Both the position numbers and the translations under genes were made by a program. A stretch of 64,000 bases of DNA from contig JASLOA010000045.1 in assembly GCA_030745755.1 (NCBI GenBank), positions 1 to 64,000 on the forward strand, in the 5' to 3' direction. The notes below the pieces were generated by a model that worked only from the letters and a program-made list of their open reading frames with translations, was not told the DNA's origin and did no database searches. Source of the stretch: Kiritimatiellia bacterium. GTDB lineage: Bacteria; Verrucomicrobiota; Kiritimatiellia; UBA8416; JABMPJ01. Below, piece after piece: positions 31,140-40,023 of the stretch (the stretch's first letter is position 1; the number at the start of each line of letters is the position of its first letter).

Positions 31140-31187
31140 AACATCGGTCAAGCGAGCGCGCAATGTAGCACTAGAGAAGCGGGCAAA

Positions 31188-32399
31188 TCAAGCCCTTTGG
31201 AGATCACTGATCACTTCCCCCTGCCGTTCGACCCCCGTCACAATAATGGCCTTGCCCAGGCGGGTCGCCGGGCATTCGGCCTGGCAGGCGCCGCATCCGC
31301 AACAGAGCTCGGAGTCAACGACGGGACGATCCAGCCCATCCAGTGCACGGTCAGACATAATGGCGGCGTAGGGGCATGCCTCCTCGCACAGCATGCATTC
31401 CTCCCCGTCCTCCCATGACAGGCAGGCCTTGCGCTTCACCCTGGCCCGACCAATCTGCAGGCGGCGCTTCGCGTCTTCGCTCAACGGACGAATGGCGCCG
31501 GACGGACAGACCTGGGAACACTGCGTGCACGACTCCTCGCAATAGGAGCGGTTGGTGTCCAGCTCCGGATGGAAGAACCGGCCCAGAATCCGACCGAGGG
31601 GAGAGCGAACCTTGATCACCCGGGTCGGACAGGCCTCCACACAGGCATAGCAGCGTGTGCAGAGAGACGCAAAGCGCCCGGGGTCCCCTGCCCCAGGCGG
31701 GAGAATGGGTGGAGGGAGCGGCGGATCCTCTCCCATGGGCGCCCACGCCCGGGCCGTCAGGGCGAGTGGCGCACCGAGCAGAAGCCCGGCGATGAAATCG
31801 CGTCGCATTCTGTCCTGCTTCCATACCGGATGCGCCGCGCGGACATGACAGAACTCAAAAAGGTAGCCCAGCGGGCAGAAGTGAGAGCACCACACCAGCG
31901 GCTGAAGCGCCCCCAGCAGCAGGAACAGCGGCAGCAGAAGCCCCGGCACCAGCGCGGCACCGGTGCATGTGCCCTTTATGAGAGGAACCAGACGCGCGAA
32001 ACTCGAAAGCGGGTCCATGAAGAGCCAGAGCGGAAACCCGACACAGGCGCCGGCGACAGTCATCCAGAAGAAGATGCCATCACACCGGAACCGGACCGGA
32101 CGCTTGCGCCCCCCGCAGAGCGCCGCAGCCGAATGCAACGTGCCGGCCGGACAGATCCAGCGACAGAAGAAGCGGCCGCGCCATACGGCAATGACCAGCA
32201 CCACAATTGCCGGCAGTCCCCAGAAGAGCCCGGCGTACCACTGCCGCCCCGCCAACGAGTTGGCGAACACAACCAACGGACTCACCCCGGGAACCATGCG
32301 GCTGACGATATAGGGGATGGGGCCGCCGAGGGCGAACAACACCGCCGCCGCCAGGCAGAGCAGGCGTACACCCCATTGCAGCCATCGAGATCTGCTCAC
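31188..32399 (-). CDS. NapH/NapG-like membrane polyferredoxin A
   Basis: A 403-residue fusion of a NapH-like membrane part and a NapG/MauM-like ferredoxin part. About six helices in residues 1-205 carry two cytoplasmic CxxxCP motifs (CRWICPAGTLH, CSHFCPLGYL). The C-terminal half has four clusters for [4Fe-4S] (CTRCYACVEACP, CTQCSQVCPSG, CMLCEEACPY, CGCGACQAECP). Such proteins move electrons between the quinone pool or cytoplasm and periplasmic partners. The start is a GTG at 32399 with a strong GGGAGG site. It is the last gene of the twelve-gene cluster, 9 bases after the FtsX permease. Confidence 0.88.
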   Translation of the reverse strand: MSRSRWLQWGVRLLCLAAAVLFALGGPIPYIVSRMVPGVSPLVVFANSLAGRQWYAGLFWGLPAIVVLVIAVWRGRFFCRWICPAGTLHSAAALCGGRKRPVRFRCDGIFFWMTVAGACVGFPLWLFMDPLSSFARLVPLIKGTCTGAALVPGLLLPLFLLLGALQPLVWCSHFCPLGYLFEFCHVRAAHPVWKQDRMRRDFIAGLLLGAPLALTARAWAPMGEDPPLPPPILPPGAGDPGRFASLCTRCYACVEACPTRVIKVRSPLGRILGRFFHPELDTNRSYCEESCTQCSQVCPSGAIRPLSEDAKRRLQIGRARVKRKACLSWEDGEECMLCEEACPYAAIMSDRALDGLDRPVVDSELCCGCGACQAECPATRLGKAIIVTGVERQGEVISDLQRA

Positions 32400-32408
32400 A
32401 ACACCTCC

Positions 32409-35400
32409 CTATTCGCGACGCAGAGCGGCAACCAGGTTTCCTCGAATGGCAACCATGACGGCCGCCAGCATCCAGATCATGCCGTTCAGGACCAGCCCCG
32501 CTACGAGAAGCAGCAACTCCACCAGCGAGATATCGACCCCCCGGGCCAGGAGCGCGGGCCAGACCGCAACCAGGCCGGCCGCACCACCGGAGAGCAAGCC
32601 AAGGGCAAGGATTACACCGTGTTCGGCCAACACGTAAGCGCGCACAGCCCGCCGCGAGAACCCCACGGCACGCAGCATGGCCAGCTCGCTCCGACGCGCC
32701 AGCACATGCCGCGCCACCAACACCCCCATCCCGCCGCTGCCCAGCAGCAGACCGAACGCCCCCAGGTGCAGGAAGATGGCGAGGTATGTGTTTTGTACGA
32801 CGCTGAACGATTCCAGGTGCGCGACGGCAGTCCGAACATCCAGCCCGACGTCGCGAAACGCGCGCGACAGTTCGATCCGTGCTGCGTCCATGGCAGGTGA
32901 ATCGTTCTCGATCAGAAACGCGCGGTAGCCCGGTTCACCAGGAAACAGCTCCAGGAAATTGGCTTCCGACACCAGGATCTTGCCCTGGAACACCGAGTTC
33001 TGCAGTCCGGCCACCAGTCGCAACCGCCGTTCATTGCCGCGCCCATCCCGGATGACCAGTTCGTCGCCCACGTCCTTACCCAACCCCCACAGAATGACGC
33101 CCTGATCCGCGACAGCGGGTATGGCACCGTCCGGCAGCGGCCGGTTCAGAATATCCCAGCGCAGGGAAGGATCGGTTCCCTCCGCCCAGGCAGCAAAGGC
33201 AAACGCACCGCGCGCCTGTAACAGTGCCACATCGACCCCCCATACCGGTGGACGCTGCACACGGTTGAGGTTGAGACAGCTCGCATCATCACCGGCAGAC
33301 ACCCGGACCGACAAGACTGCGTTCGGGGCCGGTGCCTTGAGCGGCTGCAAAAGCGGAAGAGCCGATTCGGCGTAAAACGTGAATCCACCCGTCCCCCCGG
33401 ATCGCCCCGGGTCTGTCACAGCACCCGAGCGATTCGCGCCCGTAGCGATGACAAGGAACGTACCCGCCGCCAGCACGGCCACCGTTCCCAGGGCATGCCA
33501 GGGACGCTGAGCCACCGCCCGGATGCCACCCGCCACCAGGCTCACTGCCCTGGTCCGGTCTCGTCGAATCGGCATTCCGAACAGCCCGCGAATGATGGCC
33601 AGGCAGCCCAGCAGTGCCAACGCACCGGCCACGAAGAAGGCACCGGCCACCTCGCTGCCGCCACCGGGGGACACACGGACGGCCAGCAGAACCACCCCAC
33701 CCCAGCAGCATGCGCCCACTACCAAAGCGCCGACAGCGAATCGTCGAGCCGGGTGCGCCACCCCACCCCCCTGGACCTCCACGGGTGAACGGCGAAGTTG
33801 ACGGCGAAGCGTGAGCCACATGGCTACCCATGCCGCGACGGCGCCGACGACGGCACCTCCCACCAGCGTTGATGCCCGGACCTGAAGGCCCAGCATCGCC
33901 GAACCAACCGCGCCCTCCCATATCGACTGCAGTCCCTGCAGGATCAACGCACTGTAGGCCACGCCAAGACCAACACCCAGCAACGCGCCGGGCAGCACCA
34001 GGCAGGCCCCCTCCAACAGCCGCGCACGCCATACCATTCCCCGCGGCCATCCGAGCGCCATCAGCAGCCCCGTCTCGGCCGCACGTTGCTCAACCCCGAA
34101 GGCAAACAGCATGCCGGTCAGCACCAACGCCGCCACGATGATAAAGAAACTCAAGCCGAGAAAGAGCTGCCCGAAATCAACCCCTTCCCTCCCCGCACAC
34201 ATCCCCATCTCGCGGACGGGTATCGTCCGGATGCCGCAGTCCCCCGGTGTCAGCCGATCGACGACACGATCGAGAATCGTCTCCGCGCTCTCGTCAGAGG
34301 GAGAGACGCGTACCGCCGTGGCCGTCCCATAGCGGTTGCGCCACATCGCCTGCGCCGCCGCCAGGGTGACAAATGCTTTGGGCGTCCCACCGAAGTCGTC
34401 CCAATAGGCCTCGTCTTTCTCGCGTACCTGATCGAGGTCGATCGGCAGGCCCGATTCCCAATCGCCACAGTTATCCACATCCGCCAGTCCGGGAAAGTCG
34501 GGCATCAGCGTCCGGTCCAACGCCCGTCCTGCCATGGGGGTAATCGCATACACCCGGAACACGCGACTCGTCTCGCTCAGCCCGCGCCCCGCTCCCATCA
34601 CGAAGTAGCGCACGCTCACTTCGTCACCCACAGCGGCGCCGAGGTCATCCGCCAACCACCGGTTGAGCACAATCCCATCGTCGGGCATCCCTTTCGGCAC
34701 CAGTGGTGCACCGGGCGCCGCCACGAACGAATAGGGTGTGGCCCGGTCCTCACGGCGGATCTCGTTGACCAGGTAGGTGAAAACAGGGCGTGCGCCGGGC
34801 AGAGCCAGCTGCGCGGCCGCAATGACGCGATCCTCCATAAAGATCCGGCGTGACTGCAGCTCCCACTCGTCGTGCTTCAGTTTGCGCAGCGACAGTCCGG
34901 CATCCTGCGCGCGCCACACCTGGTGCAGCACCCCCGCCGCCGTATCGGCCGAGACAAGATCGCGGCCGCCCACGAGCAGGAGGTTGACGCTCCCAGGCAG
35001 GTCCAGCGCCTCCGCCAGCACCGCCCGATCGACAAACGCGTTCATGGGAACCGCCTGCTCCGCACGCAGGCTGAAGAGCCCCCCCTCCTCGTCACCGAGC
35101 ACGCCCTGTACCGTCAGACGTAGAACGGATGCATTATCCGTCGATGCAAGCGCCATGTCGCGATGCATCCGTCCGGGTCGATCCAACCGCAGAATGACGG
35201 TCTCCCCCACCCCAACCCCAAGATGCTCCGCCAGCCGCCGGCTCAAGACCACACCCGCCGCCTGGTAGGGCCCGCGCTCCGCGCGGGCCGCAATCGTCCA
35301 GAACGTCTCATCCACCCCATAGACATCGACCCGGTTCGCGCGCAGTCCGTGATCGGGCTCCGTCGCGACGGCCCGCACAGCAATGACGCCGGCCGCGTCA

Positions 35401-35672
35401 GCACCCAGTTCCGCCTTCAATCGGAGCGGCAGGTCGGAGGAGACGAAGTGTTCGCCCGAGCCAATGGCGACGGATGTATCGCCCAAACGCAGGTCGACGC
35501 GCCGGAGCAGGCTGCCGCGCACGGCATCCCCCACCATAAGCGCCCCGGTCAGGATGCCCGTGGCCAGCGCCACCCCGGCCACGACCCCCGCATGTGTCCG
35601 GCGGTAGTGCAGCAGTCCACGCCCAACGAGCGCGGCGAGGGAGAAGTCCCTGTTATGGACGAAGTCGGCCAT
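32409..35672 (-). CDS. FtsX-type ABC transporter permease, two-domain
   Basis: A 1087-residue permease with a first membrane helix (about 22-44), a large periplasmic MacB-type domain, and FtsX-like helix triplets in the middle (around LGLSFFIIVAALVLTGMLFA) and at the C-terminus (LLLGSGGMGVLVARHVLARR and after). It is a double-length relative of LolC/LolE and YbbP, which pull lipoproteins or other ligands from the inner membrane. The first ATG at 35670-35672 is preferred over the TTG two codons earlier. Its start overlaps the ATPase gene by 20 bases. What it exports is unknown. Confidence 0.85.
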   Translation of the reverse strand: MADFVHNRDFSLAALVGRGLLHYRRTHAGVVAGVALATGILTGALMVGDAVRGSLLRRVDLRLGDTSVAIGSGEHFVSSDLPLRLKAELGADAAGVIAVRAVATEPDHGLRANRVDVYGVDETFWTIAARAERGPYQAAGVVLSRRLAEHLGVGVGETVILRLDRPGRMHRDMALASTDNASVLRLTVQGVLGDEEGGLFSLRAEQAVPMNAFVDRAVLAEALDLPGSVNLLLVGGRDLVSADTAAGVLHQVWRAQDAGLSLRKLKHDEWELQSRRIFMEDRVIAAAQLALPGARPVFTYLVNEIRREDRATPYSFVAAPGAPLVPKGMPDDGIVLNRWLADDLGAAVGDEVSVRYFVMGAGRGLSETSRVFRVYAITPMAGRALDRTLMPDFPGLADVDNCGDWESGLPIDLDQVREKDEAYWDDFGGTPKAFVTLAAAQAMWRNRYGTATAVRVSPSDESAETILDRVVDRLTPGDCGIRTIPVREMGMCAGREGVDFGQLFLGLSFFIIVAALVLTGMLFAFGVEQRAAETGLLMALGWPRGMVWRARLLEGACLVLPGALLGVGLGVAYSALILQGLQSIWEGAVGSAMLGLQVRASTLVGGAVVGAVAAWVAMWLTLRRQLRRSPVEVQGGGVAHPARRFAVGALVVGACCWGGVVLLAVRVSPGGGSEVAGAFFVAGALALLGCLAIIRGLFGMPIRRDRTRAVSLVAGGIRAVAQRPWHALGTVAVLAAGTFLVIATGANRSGAVTDPGRSGGTGGFTFYAESALPLLQPLKAPAPNAVLSVRVSAGDDASCLNLNRVQRPPVWGVDVALLQARGAFAFAAWAEGTDPSLRWDILNRPLPDGAIPAVADQGVILWGLGKDVGDELVIRDGRGNERRLRLVAGLQNSVFQGKILVSEANFLELFPGEPGYRAFLIENDSPAMDAARIELSRAFRDVGLDVRTAVAHLESFSVVQNTYLAIFLHLGAFGLLLGSGGMGVLVARHVLARRSELAMLRAVGFSRRAVRAYVLAEHGVILALGLLSGGAAGLVAVWPALLARGVDISLVELLLLVAGLVLNGMIWMLAAVMVAIRGNLVAALRRE

Positions 35673-36324
35673 GATCAAGTCGGTAGTGGCGGTCCATGCG
35701 TTCGGCGACGGCCTCGGAATGGGTCACCACCAGCATGGCCATCTGCGCGTCACGGTTCAGTTCCACCAGCAGGTTGACGAGCTCCGCGGCCGTGTCGCTG
35801 TCCAGTGATCCGGTGGGCTCGTCCGCCAGGAGGAGCGACGGCTCATTGACCAGGGCCCGCACCACCGCCACACGTTGACACTCGCCGCCCGAGAGCCGCG
35901 CCGGACGCTCGTGACGCCTGTCAGCCAGTCCGACCCTTTCGAGCAGGTGTTCGGCCCGCGTCACCGCGTCGGCGTCACCACCGCCGGGCAGCGTGGGGAT
36001 CAACACATTTTCAAGGGCCGTACACTGCGGCAACAGGTGATGGAGCTGGAAGACAAACCCAATACGCCGATTGCGAATCCCTGCCAGGCTCCGATCATCC
36101 GCCGCGGCAAGATCCTCGCCGTCCAGAAGCACCCGGCCGCTGCTGGGCCGGTCCAGTGTCCCTGCGATGTTGAGCAGCGTACTCTTGCCGCACCCCGACG
36201 GCCCGGTTACCGCCACGCAGTCGCCCGCCACCATGCGGAGTGACACGCCCTTCAACACAACCAGATCCGACCCTTCGGCCCGCGGGTAGCGTTTCGTCAC
36301 CTCATCAAGTTCAATAACACTCAT
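35653..36324 (-). CDS. ABC transporter ATPase, LolD/MacB type
   Basis: A 223-residue ATPase with Walker A GPSGCGKST, Q-loop FVFQLHHLLP, signature LSGGECQRVAVVRAL and Walker B LLLADEPTGSLD. This short form with the DEPTGSLD motif is typical of the LolD/FtsE/MacB group that powers FtsX-type permeases. It overlaps the permease start by 20 bases and lies 3 bases after the glycosyltransferase gene, inside the redox cluster. Confidence 0.93.
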   Translation of the reverse strand: MSVIELDEVTKRYPRAEGSDLVVLKGVSLRMVAGDCVAVTGPSGCGKSTLLNIAGTLDRPSSGRVLLDGEDLAAADDRSLAGIRNRRIGFVFQLHHLLPQCTALENVLIPTLPGGGDADAVTRAEHLLERVGLADRRHERPARLSGGECQRVAVVRALVNEPSLLLADEPTGSLDSDTAAELVNLLVELNRDAQMAMLVVTHSEAVAERMDRHYRLDHGRLRP

Positions 36325-36327
36325 TCG

Positions 36328-37611
36328 TTATTCCGCGTTTTGATACACCTCGCTCATGCGCGTCGCCATCTGCCTGATCGTGAAGCGATTGTGGGCCGAC
36401 GTCAACCCCTCTCGCGCCAGCGCATTTCGCTCCGTCTCGTCAGACAGCACCCTCCGCAGCGCGGTCACAAGTGAAGCCGTGTCATCAGGCTCATAGACCA
36501 GGCTCCCGCCCGTCAGCTCCGCCACCTCGGGAAAGCCGCCCACGGCCGGCTGCACCACAGGCACCCCGCTGGCCATCGCCTCGAGCTGGAACAGCCCGAA
36601 CGCCTCGCCCTCGAGTATCGGCACCGAAAGCAGCGTCAATGTCCGCAGAAACTCGGCCCGTCGCTCCGGGTCGAATTCCTCGACGAAGTCCACATCCTGC
36701 AGGACTCCCTCGCGCCGAAGTGAGCGTCGTATGGTCCGAATGAAGCGTGAATCCTCCGGCGTGGACCCGCCGGCCAGGCGCAGGCGCAGCGACCGGAAAG
36801 CGGGATCACGTTTGAGTTCGCTGAAGGCATCCACCAGTACGCCCAAGCCCAATCCTTCGTTAAGGCGCGACAGGAACCCGATCGTTGGCACCCCGGGTGG
36901 TGACGCCGCCGGTGTGAACGTCTCTGTGTCCACGCCCAACGGTATGACGTGAAGCTGACCGTCCTCCAGGCCCAGGAGCGGCTGTACGTGATCCGCATAG
37001 TACCGGCTGACCGCGACACAGGTCACCCCCTGCGTGTGCTGTGCCATCAGGGCCCATACGCGCGCCGGGTAGCTCCCCGGCATGGTCGCCACCCAGCTCG
37101 CCTCATCCTGTAGCGAGCACACCACCCGCGCGCCAAGCGCGGACCGCATACGCGGCGCCAATCCCAGCAGCAGTGCATTCGAGAGATGCACGACATCGGG
37201 CTGAACGTGCTCGCCCAGCCACCGCACCAACCGATCCAGCTCCGCCGCCTGCGATCCCGCCTCGCCGCGCAACATATCGATCGTCAGTTCTTCCAACCCG
37301 CTGGCACGTGTCGAGCCGGCCCGGCGCGCCGCCAACGCGATCAATGGCCCGCTATCCAACACCTTCCGCACACCGAACGGCAGCCGCTGAAGAGCCGGCC
37401 AACGGTGCTCCAGGTAGAGACGCACCGCCCCGTAGAAGACAGGACTCTCCTTCACCGGGTGGGGTTCATCCGGCATGGCCGGCAGATACATCGAGCCCAC
37501 GCAGATCTCGTGGCCCTGCTCCACCAGCCCTTTTACCAGCGACAGGTCGCGCACGCAGTTCTCGCAGTAGAACGCACCACCCGTCCCCGGAATCACATAG
37601 GCAATCTTCAT
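36328..37611 (-). CDS. Glycosyltransferase family 4
   Basis: A 427-residue GT-B-fold enzyme. The N-terminal domain starts MKIAYVIPGTGGAFYCENCV and has PDVVHLSNALLLG; the C-terminal nucleotide-sugar domain has IPLGVDTETF, IGFLSRLNEGLG and EGEAFGLFQLEAMASGVPVV, the GT4 EX7E region. The open frame runs 26 codons further upstream through unrelated sequence, and the ATG at 37609-37611 begins the family N-terminus. It is 1 base from the upstream PQQ-propeller gene. A glycosyltransferase inside an electron-transfer cluster is unexpected and hints at glycosylation of an exported component. Confidence 0.85.
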   Translation of the reverse strand: MKIAYVIPGTGGAFYCENCVRDLSLVKGLVEQGHEICVGSMYLPAMPDEPHPVKESPVFYGAVRLYLEHRWPALQRLPFGVRKVLDSGPLIALAARRAGSTRASGLEELTIDMLRGEAGSQAAELDRLVRWLGEHVQPDVVHLSNALLLGLAPRMRSALGARVVCSLQDEASWVATMPGSYPARVWALMAQHTQGVTCVAVSRYYADHVQPLLGLEDGQLHVIPLGVDTETFTPAASPPGVPTIGFLSRLNEGLGLGVLVDAFSELKRDPAFRSLRLRLAGGSTPEDSRFIRTIRRSLRREGVLQDVDFVEEFDPERRAEFLRTLTLLSVPILEGEAFGLFQLEAMASGVPVVQPAVGGFPEVAELTGGSLVYEPDDTASLVTALRRVLSDETERNALAREGLTSAHNRFTIRQMATRMSEVYQNAE

Positions 37612-37612
37612 T

Positions 37613-38770
37613 CTATTCTTCTCTGCGCCTGCCACGCCGGCGTGCAGCGGAGGCGGGCTCTCTCGCCGCTGCTCCCCTCCCGAATGCATATACCGCGCCG
37701 TCCTCAGCGCCGATCACCACGCCACCATTCGCCACGGCCGGGGACCCCACAATGGCCGCACCGATCTCGTACGACCACAGCTCCTTGCCATCGGCAAGTC
37801 CCACCGCATACAGCCGCCCATCACGCGAACCAAACAAGACCTTCCCATCACAGATGACCGGTGAACTGTCAACATCCCCGCCGGTCTTGAAGGTCCAGCG
37901 CCTTGCGCCATCCCCGGCATTGACAGCATGCACACGACCGTCACGACCACCCGCGATAACGAGCGAACCGGACCCCGCCGGCGATGAGAAAAACGGCGCG
38001 CCGTCGCCGCCGTCGTACGTCCATGCCACCTGGTGCGACGTGAGGTCCACCGCGGTCAGATTGCCGTCGTAGTCCCCCACCACGGCATACCCACCGATCG
38101 CCGCCGGCGAGGCGGCAACGTAGGAGCCCACTTCGACCGACTTCAGCAGCGAACCGTCGCGTGCGCGCAGTACGTACAGGTTCGCGTCGCACCCGGCAGT
38201 CATGACACGGTCGCCGACCACCGCGGGCGCGCCGTTGATGTAGCTCTCCGTCTCGAACTCCCAGGCCGGCTTGCCAGTCAGTGATACGCAGCGCAGCTTG
38301 TTGTCGTAGCTGCCGAAAACGATGCGCGGCGGCGTCACAGCATCGATCCGATTCGGCGCGCCGATGATGCGGTCAGCCACCTTCAGCGTCCACCGCTTCG
38401 CACCGCTCTTTGCATCCAGCGCGTGGAGCACCCCTTCCAGGTCCCCCACCACGACGAGGTTACTGACGAGCAACGCGGCGCCCTCGATTGAATCGGCCGC
38501 TTCGTATACCCAGCGCGGGGTGCCTTTTACCTGGTCCAGGGCATAGAGTTTCCCATCAGTCGACCCCACATACACCACCCCATCGCCAATCACCGGCGTG
38601 GCGCGTACGTCATTTCCGGTCTCGACGCGCCACAGCAGCTTAAGCGGAAGCGTCACGTTGCCCTGCGCCACACCCGTCAGTCCTGCATCTCCCCGGAACA
38701 CCGGCCAGTCCGCAGCATGGGCAGTGACACCAACCAGAAACGCGGCGAGCGCTACCGACACCGTCCTCAT
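37613..38770 (-). CDS. Periplasmic PQQ-type beta-propeller protein A
   Basis: A 385-residue protein with a Sec signal (TVSVALAAFLVGVTAHA) and about seven repeats of the PQQ/YWTD-like kind (VYVGSTDGKLYALDQVKGTP, VVVGDLEGVLHALDAKSG, VLFGSRDGRLYAVGLADG). It resembles the BamB-like propellers, not the quinoprotein alcohol dehydrogenases: no catalytic Asp/Ca site or Cys-Cys pair is seen, so PQQ binding is doubtful. Its ATG overlaps the stop of the NuoG-like gene (ATGA). Confidence 0.85.
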   Translation of the reverse strand: MRTVSVALAAFLVGVTAHAADWPVFRGDAGLTGVAQGNVTLPLKLLWRVETGNDVRATPVIGDGVVYVGSTDGKLYALDQVKGTPRWVYEAADSIEGAALLVSNLVVVGDLEGVLHALDAKSGAKRWTLKVADRIIGAPNRIDAVTPPRIVFGSYDNKLRCVSLTGKPAWEFETESYINGAPAVVGDRVMTAGCDANLYVLRARDGSLLKSVEVGSYVAASPAAIGGYAVVGDYDGNLTAVDLTSHQVAWTYDGGDGAPFFSSPAGSGSLVIAGGRDGRVHAVNAGDGARRWTFKTGGDVDSSPVICDGKVLFGSRDGRLYAVGLADGKELWSYEIGAAIVGSPAVANGGVVIGAEDGAVYAFGRGAAAREPASAARRRGRRREE

Positions 38771-40023
38771 TGCTGCGCCTCCTTCCGCACGCACAACGCC
38801 CCGGTGGGACACGCCTCCGCGCAGTCGCGTGCGACCTCGCGCAGACCTTCCGCCAGCGATCCCTCGAACGGGACCCCGATGCGCACGTCAAAGCCGCGGC
38901 CAATGAAGGTCAGTCCCAGTGGTTCCCGCTCCCGTTCGGTAATCCTGACGCAGATACCGCAGCGAATGCACTTACCCGGCTCATAGAGAATATCCGCATG
39001 CTGCGTAATCTGCTCGAACGGCCGCCGGCCGCCGCCGGCGTAGTGCCGCTGATCGGCCTCGTAGGCAATCGCGTAGTCACGCAGGGCGCAGTCGTGCCCC
39101 TTGCGACAATCGCAGTGCATGCAGCGCGCGGCCTCCCGGGTCGCTTCATCCGCCGCGTACCCACCGTCAGGGTCGACCGCGACGACGCGAGACGCGGCAG
39201 AGACATCGCGCATCATCACCGGATGCTCTTCGGCCATGAGCTTCCCGATCACGGACACGTTGCGCACGAAGGCCTCCACAGAAGGACCGGCCGTTGCCTC
39301 AACGTCCAGGCCGGCCACACACCGTACGACGGCACGGATAGAGACAGCCGCACAGCAGTTCTCATTTTGGAGGCACTCGTGCCTTGTCTGATCTGTCATT
39401 TCGAGCGAAGTCGAGAGCCTGTGCTGAGCCTGCCGAAGTAAATCTCCAGTGTTTTCGATGATCAGGAGATCCCTCGGCAAGCTCGGGATGACAGAACGGC
39501 TTGAAATGCTGCCATAATGAGAATTGCTGACGGCCGCATCAACCTGGTTGCGCCGGCAGACCCGCTCGCAGGGCGCCTTGCAGTCCTGCTCCCCAACACA
39601 GGGCGGCTGTGCGTCGTCAACGATGCTGCGCGCCGACCGCCAGTCGGCGCGGCCCACCGCGCGCAGCAACCGCGGAATGTCGAGATGAACGGGACAGGCA
39701 CACCGGCAGGGCCCCTCGCAGTCACCGACATGTTCGCTGAGCAACAGCTCGAGCGCGCGCTGCCTTGCCTCGTGGACCTGCGCCGTGTCAGTGCGGATGG
39801 TCATGCCATCCTGCGCCAGGCTGGAACAGGCCGGGAGAAGCTTCTGCGACGCCGTATCCTCCACCAGGCAGACCATGCACGAGGTGAAGGGCTTCGCGTC
39901 CTTGAGATAGCACATCGTCGGCACATCGATCCCAAGCTCGCGCGCCGCATCAAGTACCGTCGCCCCCTCTGCAACGGCGACCGGCCTGCCATCGATGCTC
40001 ACGTTGATGATGGAACCCGACAT
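38767..40023 (-). CDS. NuoG/HoxU-like iron-sulfur subunit carrying an inserted repeat
   Basis: A 418-residue cytoplasmic iron-sulfur protein. The N-terminal [2Fe-2S] ferredoxin domain has CYLKDAKPFTSCMVC. A His/Cys region follows (CEGPCRCACPVHLD), then a GltD-like region with CKAPCERVCRRNQVDAAVS, and a C-terminal four-cluster part (CMHCDCRKGHDC, CIRCGICV, CAEACPTGAL). It should relay electrons from the NuoEF fusion encoded just upstream (TAATG overlap of 1 base). Residues about 166-224 are a translated MITE inserted in frame, splitting a motif that should read VDAAVSIRAVVRC. The start at 40021-40023 begins MSGSIINVSIDGRPV. Confidence 0.88.
   Translation of the reverse strand: MSGSIINVSIDGRPVAVAEGATVLDAARELGIDVPTMCYLKDAKPFTSCMVCLVEDTASQKLLPACSSLAQDGMTIRTDTAQVHEARQRALELLLSEHVGDCEGPCRCACPVHLDIPRLLRAVGRADWRSARSIVDDAQPPCVGEQDCKAPCERVCRRNQVDAAVSNSHYGSISSRSVIPSLPRDLLIIENTGDLLRQAQHRLSTSLEMTDQTRHECLQNENCCAAVSIRAVVRCVAGLDVEATAGPSVEAFVRNVSVIGKLMAEEHPVMMRDVSAASRVVAVDPDGGYAADEATREAARCMHCDCRKGHDCALRDYAIAYEADQRHYAGGGRRPFEQITQHADILYEPGKCIRCGICVRITEREREPLGLTFIGRGFDVRIGVPFEGSLAEGLREVARDCAEACPTGALCVRKEAQQ
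39354..39528. mobile_element. MITE-like element inserted in frame in a coding sequence
   Basis: A 175-base element with terminal inverted repeats AGCAGTTCTCATT (39354-39366) and AATGAGAATTGCT (39516-39528). It is flanked by a near-perfect direct repeat: GACAGCCGCAC at 39343-39353 and GACGGCCGCAT at 39529-39539, 9 of 11 bases equal. Element plus one flank is 186 bases, or 62 codons, with no stop in the reading frame. The inner arms (TGTCATTTCGAGCGAAGTCG, GGAGATCCCTCGGCAAGCTC) belong to the dispersed palindrome family seen in intergenic gaps. Confidence 0.85.

Noticed and set aside
29893-31371. 492-codon plus-strand frame
   Set aside because: Antisense to leuB and reading through tRNA-Ala; its peptide around the tRNA is the usual tRNA shadow.
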